Shown here in pieces: positions 7,134 through 15,644 of a stretch of DNA of 17,977 bases (position 1 is the stretch's first letter; every line of letters begins with the position of its first letter). The stretch spans positions 1-17,977 of the forward strand of contig JAIESC010000015.1 in the NCBI GenBank assembly GCA_019746355.1, given 5' to 3'. Under the pieces are notes generated by a model. It was not told where the DNA came from. It saw nothing but the letters and a program-made list of their open reading frames with translations, and did not search any database. Source of the stretch: Xanthobacteraceae bacterium (lineage in GTDB: Bacteria; Pseudomonadota; Alphaproteobacteria; Rhizobiales; Xanthobacteraceae). The position numbers and the translations under genes are program-made.

Positions 7134-7402
7134 TGTCGCTCTATGTCCGGTGGTTCAGCATGCCCCGGCAGAAGCGCACCGGCTGGATCCTGGTGGCGGT
7201 CGGCGTTGGCTACCTGCTCTATTTCTTCAAGACGCGGCTGTTTGCGGCGGGCACGGAGATCACCGGACGGGAATGGTTCTACGTCATCGCCAACACCGTG
7301 CTGATCGTGCTCGGCACCATCAACATCCGCATGGCCGAAATGAAAGAGCGCCACCAGAAGACCATGCCGCTCATTGATCCCAGCCAGACCCGCCGCCGAT
7401 GA
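7133..7402 (+). CDS. Small two-helix membrane protein between trpB and trpA
   Basis: This encodes an 89-residue protein of unknown function. It has a basic N-terminal segment, a hydrophobic helix at about 17-32 ([17 protein letters not shown]), a linker with TEITGREW, a second helix at about 48-65, and a charged tail (MKERHQ...RRR). I do not recognise a named family. It appears genuine rather than a shadow: it starts at ATG 7133 overlapping the trpB stop by one base, has a good ribosome binding site GGAGG at 7119-7123 spaced nine bases away, and ends with an ATGA overlap on trpA (7399-7402), exactly bridging the two genes. It would be made with the tryptophan synthase subunits. ATG 7160 is a possible shorter start. 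Confidence 0.8.
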   Translation: MSLYVRWFSMPRQKRTGWILVAVGVGYLLYFFKTRLFAAGTEITGREWFYVIANTVLIVLGTINIRMAEMKERHQKTMPLIDPSQTRRR

Positions 7403-8268
7403 CCACGCGTATCGATCAGCGTTTTGCCGACCTCAAGCGCGAGGGTCGGGCGGCCCTCGTGACCTTCACGATGGCGGGCGATCCCGACACCAAGACGTCG
7501 CTGGCGATCCTCAAGGAGCTGCCCAAGGCGGGCGCCGACGTGATCGAGCTCGGCATGCCGTTCACCGATCCGATGGCGGACGGCCCGGCGATCCAGGCCG
7601 GCGGCCTGCGCGCGCTGAACGCCGGCCAGGACATGGTCAAGACGCTCGGCATGGTGCGCGCGTTCCGCAAGGGCGACGCCGCGACGCCGATCGTTCTGAT
7701 GGGCTATTACAATCCGATCTACATCTACGGCGTCGATCGCTTCCTGAAGGATGCGAAAGCGGCCGGCATTGACGGCCTGATCGTTGTCGATCTGCCGCCG
7801 GAAGAGGATGAGGAGCTGTGCCTTCCGGCGCTCAAGGCCGGACTGAACTTCATCCGCCTGTCGACGCCGACCACCGATGACAAGCGGCTTCCGGCGGTGC
7901 TCGCGAACACGTCGGGCTTCGTCTACTACGTCTCGATCACCGGCATCACCGGCGCGGCCGCGCCGGATGTGAGCAAGGTCAACGAAGCGGTTGCCCGCAT
8001 CAAGCGCCACACCGGGCTGCCGGTCGCGGTGGGCTTCGGCGTCCGCACCGCCAAGCAGGCGCGAGCGATTGCCGCGGGCGCCGAAGGCGTCGTGGTCGGC
8101 TCGGCGCTGGTCAACGCCATCAGGGACAGCCTCGACAAAAAGGGCAAAGCCACCGCACGCACGGTGAAGGCCGTGACCGGCCTGGTCGCGGAGCTCGCCG
8201 AAGGCGTGCGCGGGGCCAAGAAAAGCGGTGAGAAAAGCGCTGAGAAAAATACCAAGAAAAAAGCGTAA
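7399..8268 (+). CDS. trpA: Tryptophan synthase alpha subunit
   Basis: This encodes a 289-residue TIM-barrel protein that cleaves indole-3-glycerol phosphate to indole, which passes by a tunnel to TrpB. The catalytic acids are Glu50 in VIELGMPF and Asp61 in DPMADGP, matching Glu49 and Asp60 of the Salmonella enzyme. Other family segments are [23 protein letters not shown] and [10 protein letters not shown], with GSALVN near the phosphate site. The last 19 residues (271-289) are an added, lysine-rich tail beyond the usual end, encoded by an A-rich stretch unlike the rest of the gene. The start overlaps the preceding small gene by four bases. Confidence 0.97.
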   Translation: MTTRIDQRFADLKREGRAALVTFTMAGDPDTKTSLAILKELPKAGADVIELGMPFTDPMADGPAIQAGGLRALNAGQDMVKTLGMVRAFRKGDAATPIVLMGYYNPIYIYGVDRFLKDAKAAGIDGLIVVDLPPEEDEELCLPALKAGLNFIRLSTPTTDDKRLPAVLANTSGFVYYVSITGITGAAAPDVSKVNEAVARIKRHTGLPVAVGFGVRTAKQARAIAAGAEGVVVGSALVNAIRDSLDKKGKATARTVKAVTGLVAELAEGVRGAKKSGEKSAEKNTKKKA

Positions 8269-8412
8269 TCTCCGGTCCTTGTCGTATCCGACTTGTGCCG
8301 GATATCCGCGTCTTGATGTATGATGGCGCGGCGTCCGCGCTGGCGCGGTCTGTCCTTGAACCTTGAACTTGAACTTTGACGCTAAGACGATCGAGAGACG
8401 GGAAGCGATGTC
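8269..8412 (+). promoter_or_regulatory. trpA-accD spacer: small hairpin and CTTGAA tandem repeat
   Basis: The 144-base spacer holds a six-pair inverted repeat (8285-8290 with 8299-8304), an isolated TATGAT at 8319-8324 without a properly spaced -35 box, and three CTTGAA units at 8355, 8362 and 8368. GGGAAG about 8 bases before the accD ATG may serve as ribosome binding site. The gap is large enough for an accD promoter, but none can be assigned from sequence. Confidence 0.25.
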
Positions 8413-9327
8413 ATGAACTGGATCTCCAACGTCGTCCGGCCGAAAATCCGCAGCTTCCTCAACCGCCGCGATTCGCCGGAGAACCTCTGGATCAAGTGTC
8501 CGGAGACGGGCCAGCTCGTATTCTTCAAGGACGTCGAGACCAACCACTTCGTCATCCCGAGCTCCAACTACCACATGCGGATGGGAGCCAACGCGCGCCT
8601 GAAGTCGATCTTCGACAACGGCGAGTGGGAGGACATCCCGGTGCCGGAGGTCGCAGCCGACCCGCTGAAGTTCCGCGACGAGCGCCGCTATGCCGATCGC
8701 CTCAAGGACGCCCGCGCCAAGACCGGTCTTGCCGACGCGGTGAAGGTCGGTGTCGGCACGGTTGACGGCCTTCCGGTCGTGATCGGCGTGCAGGATTTCG
8801 ATTTCATGGGCGGCTCGCTCGGCATGGCGGCGGGCGAGGCGGTGATCGCAGGGCTCGAGACTGCGGCCAGGCGCGGCATGCCGTTCATCATGTTTGCGGC
8901 TTCGGGCGGCGCGCGCATGCAGGAGGGAATTCTCTCGCTGATGCAGTTGCCGCGCACCACGGTCGCCGTCGAGATGCTGCGCGACGCGAAGAAGCCCTAC
9001 ATCGTCGTGCTCACCAATCCGACCACCGGCGGCGTCACCGCGTCCTACGCGATGCTCGGCGACGTTCACATCGCAGAGCCCGGCGCGCTGATCGGCTTCG
9101 CCGGGCCGCGCGTGATCGAGCAGACCATCCGCGAGAAGCTGCCCGACGGCTTCCAGAAATCGGAATATCTGCGCGATCACGGCATGGTCGACATGGTGGT
9201 GCATCGCCACAAGCTGCGGGCGACGCTCGCCGATCTCTGCCGGGTGCTGACCAAGACGGAGAAGGCGCCGCCGCGTGCCGCGTTGCCGGCGCCGCTCCCG
9301 GCCGCCGACGCGCCGGCTCCGGCTTAG
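8413..9327 (+). CDS. accD: Acetyl-CoA carboxylase carboxyltransferase subunit beta
   Basis: This encodes a 304-residue subunit of the carboxyltransferase that, with AccA, moves the carboxyl group from biotin to acetyl-CoA to make malonyl-CoA for fatty-acid synthesis. The crotonase-like core is clear: [13 protein letters not shown] (130-142), [12 protein letters not shown] (161-172), [14 protein letters not shown] (204-217) and [11 protein letters not shown] (228-238). The N-terminal zinc ribbon of the E. coli type (two CxxC pairs) is degraded: only Cys29 in IKCPETG remains, and the second pair is replaced by [11 protein letters not shown] (47-57). This form is, from memory, usual in Rhizobiales. 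The C-terminus has a Pro/Ala-rich tail (286-304). It lies between trpA and folC as in many alphaproteobacteria. Confidence 0.96.
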   Translation: MNWISNVVRPKIRSFLNRRDSPENLWIKCPETGQLVFFKDVETNHFVIPSSNYHMRMGANARLKSIFDNGEWEDIPVPEVAADPLKFRDERRYADRLKDARAKTGLADAVKVGVGTVDGLPVVIGVQDFDFMGGSLGMAAGEAVIAGLETAARRGMPFIMFAASGGARMQEGILSLMQLPRTTVAVEMLRDAKKPYIVVLTNPTTGGVTASYAMLGDVHIAEPGALIGFAGPRVIEQTIREKLPDGFQKSEYLRDHGMVDMVVHRHKLRATLADLCRVLTKTEKAPPRAALPAPLPAADAPAPA

Positions 9328-9389
9328 ATGAAAGGCGCTGCGGCGACGCGCGCGAGAGAGCGTGCAAGCGCGGGTCCGAACGAGCGCCC

Positions 9390-10706
9390 ATGAGCGCGTA
9401 CCAGCCCATCATCGAGCGTCTGCTGACGCTGCATCCCAAGCGGATCGATCTGTCACTCGACCGGATGTGGCGGATTCTCGGCGCGCTCGATCATCCGGAG
9501 CGGAAGCTTCCGCCGGTCATTCACGTCGCCGGCACCAACGGCAAGGGCTCGACGCTGGCCTTCATGCGCGCGGTGCTGGAGGCGGCGGGGAAGAGCGTTC
9601 ACGTCTACACCTCGCCGCATCTGGTGCGCTTCAACGAGCGCTTCCGTCTCGGAGCACCGGGCGGCGGCAGCCTCGTCAGCGACGAAGCGCTGGCCGACGC
9701 ATTGCTGGAATGCGAACGGGCCAACGGTTCCGAGCCGATCACGGTGTTCGAGATCGAAACCGCGGCCGCGTTCCTGCTGTTCTCGCGCCATCCCGCCGAC
9801 GTTGTGCTGCTCGAGGTCGGTCTCGGCGGCCGGCTCGATGCAACGAACGTGATCGACAAGCCTGTCGCCTGCGCCATCACGCCGGTGTCGATGGACCACC
9901 TCGAATTTCTCGGCGACACCATCGAGAAGATCGCGGCCGAAAAAGCCGCAATCCTCAAGCGTGACGTGCCGGCGGTGATCGCGCCGCAGGCCGAGGCGCC
10001 GCTGAACGTGATCGAACGGGCGGCGGCGCAGATCCGCGCGCCGCTTCGGGTGTGCGGTCAGCACTGGAACGTGCACGCGGAGCGCGGCCGCCTCGTCTAC
10101 CAGGACGACGACGGCCTGCTCGACCTGCCGCTGCCGAAGCTGCACGGCCGCCACCAGCTCGACAACGCCGGCACCGCGATCGCCACGCTGCGCGCCTCGG
10201 GGCTCGCACCGCCGATGGCGGCATTCGAGGCCGGTATCGCCAAGGCCGAATGGCCGGCACGCATGCAGCACCTGTCGCAGGGCGTGTTGAAGCAGCTCGT
10301 GCCGGCCGGCAGCGAGCTGTGGCTCGACGGCGGCCACAACGCCGAGGGTGGCCGCGCGATCGCGTCGGCGCTCGGCGACCTCGAGGAGCGCGTGTCGCGG
10401 CCGCTGATCGTTGTCGTCGGCATGCTGACGACGAAGGACAGTGCGGGATTCCTGCACAACTTTTCCGGGCTCGCCCGCCGCGTCATCACCGTGCCGATCC
10501 CGAACCAGGAGAAGAGCGTGCCGGCCGAGACGCTGGCCGACATCGCCCGCAGCGTCGGTGTTCCGGCCGACAGCCGCGACACGCTCAAGGCCGCGTTGGC
10601 GGCGACGGCGCATCTTGGGCTCATGCCCGCGCCGCGCATCCTGATCACCGGCTCGCTCTATCTCGCGGGCGAGGTGCTGGCCCAGAACGGTACGCCGCCG
10701 GAGTGA
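9390..10706 (+). CDS. folC: Bifunctional folylpolyglutamate synthase / dihydrofolate synthase
   Basis: This encodes a 438-residue cytoplasmic ligase of the Mur-ligase superfamily that adds glutamate to dihydropteroate and to folates. The P-loop is GTNGKGS (48-54), followed by the folate loop SPHLVRFNER (75-84), LLEVGLGGRLDATN (140-153), MDHLEFLGDT (168-177) and the Lys185 region EKAAIL that is carbamylated in relatives. Later segments HGRHQLDNA and WLDGGHNAEG complete the fold. The start ATG 9390 is 62 bases behind accD; the ribosome binding site is weak. The stop lies nine bases from that of the convergent ligase gene, with no room for a separate terminator. Confidence 0.95.
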   Translation: MSAYQPIIERLLTLHPKRIDLSLDRMWRILGALDHPERKLPPVIHVAGTNGKGSTLAFMRAVLEAAGKSVHVYTSPHLVRFNERFRLGAPGGGSLVSDEALADALLECERANGSEPITVFEIETAAAFLLFSRHPADVVLLEVGLGGRLDATNVIDKPVACAITPVSMDHLEFLGDTIEKIAAEKAAILKRDVPAVIAPQAEAPLNVIERAAAQIRAPLRVCGQHWNVHAERGRLVYQDDDGLLDLPLPKLHGRHQLDNAGTAIATLRASGLAPPMAAFEAGIAKAEWPARMQHLSQGVLKQLVPAGSELWLDGGHNAEGGRAIASALGDLEERVSRPLIVVVGMLTTKDSAGFLHNFSGLARRVITVPIPNQEKSVPAETLADIARSVGVPADSRDTLKAALAATAHLGLMPAPRILITGSLYLAGEVLAQNGTPPE

Positions 10707-10715
10707 GGCGGAAAA

Positions 10716-11741
10716 TTATTTCAAAAGCTTCATCAGATCGGATTTTTTCTGCGTCACCTGGTCCATCGTGCACTGGCGCGGGGCTTTGTCGGGCCGGAAC
10801 CGCAACAGCCGGGTGCCGTGGCGAAAACGGTCGCCGGAGAAGTGGTCGTAGCAGACCTCCACGACGAGCTTGGGCCTGAGCGGCTGCCACTCGGTCGAAC
10901 GTTTGGTCGACCACCGGCTCGGTCCGCCCGGCGCGTTGCCGGTGAAGCCTGGCGGAGCAATGTCCTTCTCCAGCTTTGTCGTCAGTCGTGGCTTGTCCTC
11001 GCGGGCGATGCTGGAGGTGAAGCCGACATGATTGAGTTTGCCCGCGTCGTCGTACAGCCCGAGCAGCAGCGAGCCAACCACGCGCCGGCCCTCGTTGTAA
11101 CGGAAGCCACCGACCACGCAGTCGGCGCTGCGGTAGTTCTTGATCTTCTGCATGCCGATGCGGTCGCCGGAGCGATAGGGCAGGTCGCGCCGCTTGGCGA
11201 TGATGCCGTCGAGCGTTCGGCCGACGCGCTTGAGCCATCGCTTTGCATCTGCGAGCTTGGTGGTCGCGGGCGAAAGCCTGATCGGCTTTCCGACGAAATG
11301 CTTGCGGGCCAGGCGCTCCAGACGCTTGCGGCGCTCCGGCAGCGGTTGCTCGATCAGCACATCGTCGCCCTCGGCCAGCAGATCGAACACGATCAGCAGC
11401 GCGGGCGTTTCCTTGGCAAGCCGCTGCACGCGGCTTGATGCGGGATGAATCCGCTGCAGCAGCGCATCGAATGAAAATATCTTTCCTTCCGGAACGACGA
11501 TCTCGCCGTCGAGCACGAAGCGTGTTGCCTTGATCGAGCGGACGCTTTCCACCACATCCGGAAAATAGCGCGTCAGCGGCTTGCCGGATTTCGATTGCAG
11601 CGTGATCGACGCGCCGTCGCGAAACACCAGGCAGCGGAAGCCGTCCCACTTGGGTTCGTACTGCCACTCCGGTCCGACCGGAATCTCATCGACCGACAGC
11701 GCCTCCATTGGCGGATAGGGCGGTCGCAGCTTTCGGGCCAT
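10716..11741 (-). CDS. ligC: LigC-type ATP-dependent DNA ligase
   Basis: This encodes a 341-residue ligase that seals DNA nicks by an AMP-lysine intermediate. Nucleotidyltransferase motifs are in order: motif I EPKWDGFR with Lys31 as the adenylated residue, motif III FVLDGEIVV (76-83), FSFDALLQRIHP, FDLL (119-122), motif IV LDGIIAKR (177-184) and motif V MQKIKNYR (197-204). A C-terminal OB-fold follows, with CYDHFSGDRFRHG and LRFRPDK. The layout and length match mycobacterial LigC as I remember it, not the multi-domain LigD, since polymerase and phosphoesterase domains are absent. Such stand-alone ligases act in repair, sometimes with Ku, which is not seen here. The ATG is only 30 bases beyond the trxA terminator hairpin, and the ribosome binding site is weak. 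Confidence 0.9.
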   Translation of the reverse strand: MARKLRPPYPPMEALSVDEIPVGPEWQYEPKWDGFRCLVFRDGASITLQSKSGKPLTRYFPDVVESVRSIKATRFVLDGEIVVPEGKIFSFDALLQRIHPASSRVQRLAKETPALLIVFDLLAEGDDVLIEQPLPERRKRLERLARKHFVGKPIRLSPATTKLADAKRWLKRVGRTLDGIIAKRRDLPYRSGDRIGMQKIKNYRSADCVVGGFRYNEGRRVVGSLLLGLYDDAGKLNHVGFTSSIAREDKPRLTTKLEKDIAPPGFTGNAPGGPSRWSTKRSTEWQPLRPKLVVEVCYDHFSGDRFRHGTRLLRFRPDKAPRQCTMDQVTQKKSDLMKLLK

Positions 11742-11771
11742 GCATCACACTCGGATACTGGTCCGATAACG

Positions 11772-11801
11772 CCGAAGGCCGGCTTTTGGGCCGGCCTTCG
11801 G
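11772..11801 (-). terminator. Strong hairpin terminator downstream of trxA
   Basis: A perfect 12-pair GC-rich stem (11772-11783 with 11790-11801) closes on a six-base loop. trxA runs towards it and stops 27 bases before it; ligC starts 30 bases after it. On the minus strand an A-rich stretch precedes the stem, but the sequence after it (CGTTATC) is a poor U run, so termination may be partial. No + strand gene needs it, because folC ends more than a kilobase away. Confidence 0.75.
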
Positions 11802-11828
11802 GAGCAAATTTTGTCTGTCGCGCGCTGA

Positions 11829-12149
11829 TCACACCGCGGTGTTGATCCACTGCTCGAGCTTCTGCTTCGGCGCGGCGCCCACCTGGCGGGCAGCCATCTC
11901 GCCGTTCTTGAAGATCATCAGCGTCGGGATCGACATGATCCCGTACTTCTGCGCGACGTTCGGGTTCTCGTCGACGTTGAGCTTGACGATCTTGACCTTC
12001 TCGCCCATGGCGCCCGCGATCTCTTCCAGGGCAGGCGCAATCATCCGGCACGGGCCGCACCATTCGGCCCAGAAATCGACCACAACCGGGCCCGATGCCT
12101 TCAGCACCTCGGTTTCGAAAGTCGCGTCGGAAACCTTGCCAACGCCCAT
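11829..12149 (-). CDS. trxA: Thioredoxin
   Basis: This encodes a 106-residue cytoplasmic protein disulfide reductant, recycled by thioredoxin reductase. The active site is WCGPC with Cys31 and Cys34, the buried Asp25 lies in VVDFW, and the cis-proline is Pro75 in SIPTL. Length equals classical TrxA. I chose the ATG at 12149 ([11 protein letters not shown]) because AGAGG precedes it at proper spacing; the longer in-frame start at 12230 would add 27 residues without likeness to thioredoxin. It follows addA by 87 bases on the same strand, a common alphaproteobacterial arrangement, and may have its own promoter in that gap. Confidence 0.97.
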   Translation of the reverse strand: MGVGKVSDATFETEVLKASGPVVVDFWAEWCGPCRMIAPALEEIAGAMGEKVKIVKLNVDENPNVAQKYGIMSIPTLMIFKNGEMAARQVGAAPKQKLEQWINTAV

Positions 12150-12236
12150 GGCGCACCTCTGTTGTTCGAATCGGGGAGAAATTTCCACCGCGGGTTTCCG
12201 CAACGTATGAACGCCATGCCGGAGCGTCAAGCGCCA

Positions 12237-15200
12237 TCACAGGCCGGTGACCGCGATCCCCAGTGCTTCGTCAAGGGCCTTCGGCGGTATTTCCATCAGT
12301 TCCGGGGTCTCGGTCCACAGCAGCGCGGCGCGCACCGGCCGGCCCGGATAGAGCCGCGTCAGCACATCGCGATAGAGCGCGAGCTGTTTGAGGTAGTTGC
12401 CGTATTTTTCCAATGCCTCGCCGAGGCTCTGCGGCGGCGGCCGGTTCGACTTGTAGTCGGCGATCAGCACCTCGTTGGCCGTCACCACCAGCCGGTCCAC
12501 CTGGCCCGCCACCGGGTGCCCGTTGAGGCGGCCGGTGATCGACACTTCGGCGCGGCTGCCGGGCCCGAACAGCGCGGCAAAGCGCGGGTCTGACAACACC
12601 GACTGCACCTGCTGCGCGATGCTGCGGCATTCCGTGTCATCCAATTTTTTCTGGCGGGCAAGAAACAGCGCGGCCGTGCCGGCGCGGCGATCCGGCGGGA
12701 CATCCGGCAGCGACTGCATCAGCCGGTGGATTGCAAGCCCGCGCGCGATGGCGCGCTCGCGCGCCTGACTGCGCGCGACGGGCTCGGCCGTGACCGGATC
12801 GTCGACGAAGCCCGAGGGCTTGATGGTTATGGGTCGCTCGATCGTGGTCTCGGCGATGCGCGTCAGCCATGACGGCAGTGCGACCGTCGGTATCAGGTCC
12901 AGTTCCCCCTGTTCTACGCCGGCGGCTCTTTCCGGCGTCTTGCGATAGCGCCACACTTCGGCGCTGCCGTGGTCTGCCTTCTCCTTTACGCAAAGCGGTT
13001 CGAGCGCATCGCGCACGAGCTTGTACCAGCACCCGGCCGGCACCTTTCTGATAGTGTCGATGCCGCACACGACCAGACGGTCGATCGCCCGCGTCATCGC
13101 CACATAAAGCAGGCGGCGGTACTCGTCGCGTGCGCCGTCCAGCACGATCTCGCGCGCGGCCGTCATGGGTCCCGTGTCCTTGATCTTCGAGGTCGCCCAC
13201 ACGATCGGCCCGGGCGCTGCGTCCGTCGCCGGCAGCGGCAGGAGCCGCGGCGGGTGCCAGCCTTCGGCTGGCGTCGTGGTGTCGGCGAGAATGACGATCG
13301 GCGCCTCCAGCCCCTTCGCGCCGTGAACCGTCATCACCCGAACCTCGTCGCGCGCGAGCTCCATGTCGCGCTTCACCTCGGCTTGCGCGTCGCGCAGCCA
13401 AGCCACGAAACCTTGCAGCGACGGCGTCTCGCGGCGCTCATAATCGAGAGCGAGATTGAGGAACTCGTCGAGCGCGTCGGCCGCTTCGTGACCGAGCCGC
13501 ATGAGAATCTTGCGCCGCAGGCCGCGCGCGCCGAGCAGTCCCGCATAGAAGGTGAACGGCGTTTGGTTGCGCGCCGCCTGACCAATGCGTTCCAGCTCCT
13601 GGGTGATGTCGGGCCGCTGCGTGCGGAGCGCGGCGAGCAGGCTGCCCTTGCGCTTCCAGGAAAGGCTGAACAGATCGTCGTCGTCGAGGCCGAACAGCGG
13701 GCTCTTGAGCACGGTTGCCAGCGCGAGATCGTCCTCCGGCAGCAGCAGCGCGTCGGCGAGCGTCATCAGATCCATGACGGCGATATGCTCGGTCAGCATC
13801 AGCCGGTCGGCGCCTGCGACCGGGATGCCGAGGTTTTTCAGCGCCCGGATGATCGCCTCGAACAGTGCGCCACGCCGGCGCACGAGGATCAGCACGTCCC
13901 GGGCAAGCCGCCCCTGCGCGCGCCAGACGGCGACCGAGCCTGCGATCCGTCGCGCGAGCCGGACCGTGCCGCTCGTGACGGTCTGCTTGTCGAGCGGCGC
14001 GGCCCAGCCTTTCCTGGCCTCGACTTCGTCCGACTTCTCCAGCTCCCAGATTTCGACGAGGCCGGGACCTGCGCCGGGCAAGGCCTCGTGCACCGGCGCG
14101 TCGCCTCCCGCGGTCAGGCCGGCGCGGGCCGCCGCGGGCTTGAACACGGCGTCCACCGCTTCCAGCACGTTGGGCCCGGAGCGGAACGAATGCTTGAATT
14201 CGGCAAAGACGAATTTCATTGCGGCATCGCGATGGGCGCGCGCGAAATGGTCGCGATTGTTCGCGAACTCGGTCGGTACTGCGCCCTGGAATGAGAAGAT
14301 CGACTGCTTCTCGTCACCGACCGCAAAGACGGTGCGCGGCCGATCGTGGGCGCCGAGGCCCGTGAAGAATTCACCGGTCAGCGCCTTGATGATCGCCCAC
14401 TGCTTCGGGCTGGTGTCCTGCGCCTCGTCGACCAGAACGTGGTGGATGCCGCGGTCGAGCTTGTAGTGCACCCAGGCGGCAGACACGTTGTTGAGCAGCT
14501 CGAGCGTCTTGTCGATCAGGTCCTGATAGTCGAGCAGACCGCGCCGGTTCTTCTCGGCGCGGAAGCGCTCGATCACCGCGTGAGCGATGGTGAACAGGGC
14601 GACGCTGCGGTCACGGGTCTCGATGGTGCGGCGGTGCTGGATGAGCGCCCAGACGCGATCCTGTTCCCGGGTCAGCCGCGCGCACAGCTGCGGTTCGCTG
14701 ATCTGGATGGCCTTGGTCGCGAGCCGGGTGCGTTTCCTTTCCTGTTTGTCGGTGCAGAAGATATCGAAATAGGTCGCGAGCCGGTCCGTGCCGGAGAGCT
14801 TGCCCAGCGCCGCGAACCGCGCGCCCTGATCCTTGTCGGTGGTCGAGCCCTCCTTGAGCGCGGCTGCAATCGCCGGCCATTCCGACGCGGAGATGACGCT
14901 GTCGTTGAAGAACATGGCGTCGATCTCGCGCATGCTCTCTTCGGGCTGGATGCCGAGCGCCTGCGAAAGCTGCCGCATGGCCTGCGGGACGCCGCCCGCG
15001 GTTTCGACCCAAGGCACCAGCGCATCGCGCCTGCGGATCGTCTCGCGCACCAGCTCCCGGAACGTCACATCGGCGGCGGCGAGAACCGCGGCGGCGAGCG
15101 CCTGGCCGAGCGGGCTGTCCGGTTCCGCTGCGGCTTGCAGCATCACGCCGAGGCTCAGCTCCTCCAGCATCTGCGCTTCGGTGGGCTCGTCGAGCACCTC

Positions 15201-15644
15201 GAAGCGCGCGGCAACGTTGGCCTCGAACGGAAACAGATGCAGCAGTTGGGTGCAGAAGGCGTGGATGGTCTGCACCTTGAGACCGCCGGGCGTTTCCAGC
15301 GCGAGTGCAAACAGCCGTCGCGCGCGTTGCCGGAGCGCGGCGGTGGGCAAGGCCACGCCGGCAGCTTGCATCGCCCTGTCGAGGTCGGGGTCGTCGAGCC
15401 GGGTCCATTTGCGCAACTCGTCGAACACCCGGTTCGCCATATTGGCGGCCGCTGCCTTGGTGAAGGTGATGCAGAGGATGCGCGCCGGGTCGACACCGGA
15501 CAGGAGCAGCCGGATCACGCGTTGCGCCAGCACGTGGGTCTTGCCGGACCCGGCGTTGGCCGCGACAAAGGCGGAATGGTGCGGGTCCGACGCTTCGATC
15601 TGCCGGGCGGTGACGGTGGGTGGAATCGCGCGCGGCGCGCTCAT
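12237..15644 (-). CDS. addA: AddA helicase-nuclease subunit (double-strand break repair)
   Basis: This encodes a 1135-residue UvrD-like helicase with a C-terminal nuclease. With AddB it resects double-strand DNA ends for RecA, the counterpart of RecBCD. Walker A is ANAGSGKTHVL (29-39, Lys35), motif Ia CITFTKAAAANM (58-69), Walker B VLVDEAQD (403-410), motif III AVGDEKQSIFSFQGA (441-455), motif V MTVHGAKGLE (771-780) and motif VI LLYVAMTRA (845-853). The RecB-like nuclease shows GLAIH (His973), GQVDRLV (Asp1050), and IADYKSN with Asp1063 and Lys1065, then YLKQLALYRD. All catalytic elements seem intact. The start overlaps the addB stop by four bases, indicating coupled translation. Confidence 0.97.
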   Translation of the reverse strand: MSAPRAIPPTVTARQIEASDPHHSAFVAANAGSGKTHVLAQRVIRLLLSGVDPARILCITFTKAAAANMANRVFDELRKWTRLDDPDLDRAMQAAGVALPTAALRQRARRLFALALETPGGLKVQTIHAFCTQLLHLFPFEANVAARFEVLDEPTEAQMLEELSLGVMLQAAAEPDSPLGQALAAAVLAAADVTFRELVRETIRRRDALVPWVETAGGVPQAMRQLSQALGIQPEESMREIDAMFFNDSVISASEWPAIAAALKEGSTTDKDQGARFAALGKLSGTDRLATYFDIFCTDKQERKRTRLATKAIQISEPQLCARLTREQDRVWALIQHRRTIETRDRSVALFTIAHAVIERFRAEKNRRGLLDYQDLIDKTLELLNNVSAAWVHYKLDRGIHHVLVDEAQDTSPKQWAIIKALTGEFFTGLGAHDRPRTVFAVGDEKQSIFSFQGAVPTEFANNRDHFARAHRDAAMKFVFAEFKHSFRSGPNVLEAVDAVFKPAAARAGLTAGGDAPVHEALPGAGPGLVEIWELEKSDEVEARKGWAAPLDKQTVTSGTVRLARRIAGSVAVWRAQGRLARDVLILVRRRGALFEAIIRALKNLGIPVAGADRLMLTEHIAVMDLMTLADALLLPEDDLALATVLKSPLFGLDDDDLFSLSWKRKGSLLAALRTQRPDITQELERIGQAARNQTPFTFYAGLLGARGLRRKILMRLGHEAADALDEFLNLALDYERRETPSLQGFVAWLRDAQAEVKRDMELARDEVRVMTVHGAKGLEAPIVILADTTTPAEGWHPPRLLPLPATDAAPGPIVWATSKIKDTGPMTAAREIVLDGARDEYRRLLYVAMTRAIDRLVVCGIDTIRKVPAGCWYKLVRDALEPLCVKEKADHGSAEVWRYRKTPERAAGVEQGELDLIPTVALPSWLTRIAETTIERPITIKPSGFVDDPVTAEPVARSQARERAIARGLAIHRLMQSLPDVPPDRRAGTAALFLARQKKLDDTECRSIAQQVQSVLSDPRFAALFGPGSRAEVSITGRLNGHPVAGQVDRLVVTANEVLIADYKSNRPPPQSLGEALEKYGNYLKQLALYRDVLTRLYPGRPVRAALLWTETPELMEIPPKALDEALGIAVTGL

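Noticed and set aside
8293..8324. Possible promoter TTGTGC ... TATGAT before accD
   Set aside because: The gap between the boxes is 20 bases and the -35 box is poor.
7279..9210. A 643-codon open frame on the minus strand across trpA and accD
   Set aside because: It lies opposite two clear genes in high-GC DNA, where antisense frames stay open by codon bias. The product is His/Arg/Asp-rich with no recognisable domain.
12150..12230. A 27-residue N-terminal extension of thioredoxin
   Set aside because: The extension has no likeness to thioredoxins, and the internal ATG at 12149 has a good ribosome binding site and gives the standard length.
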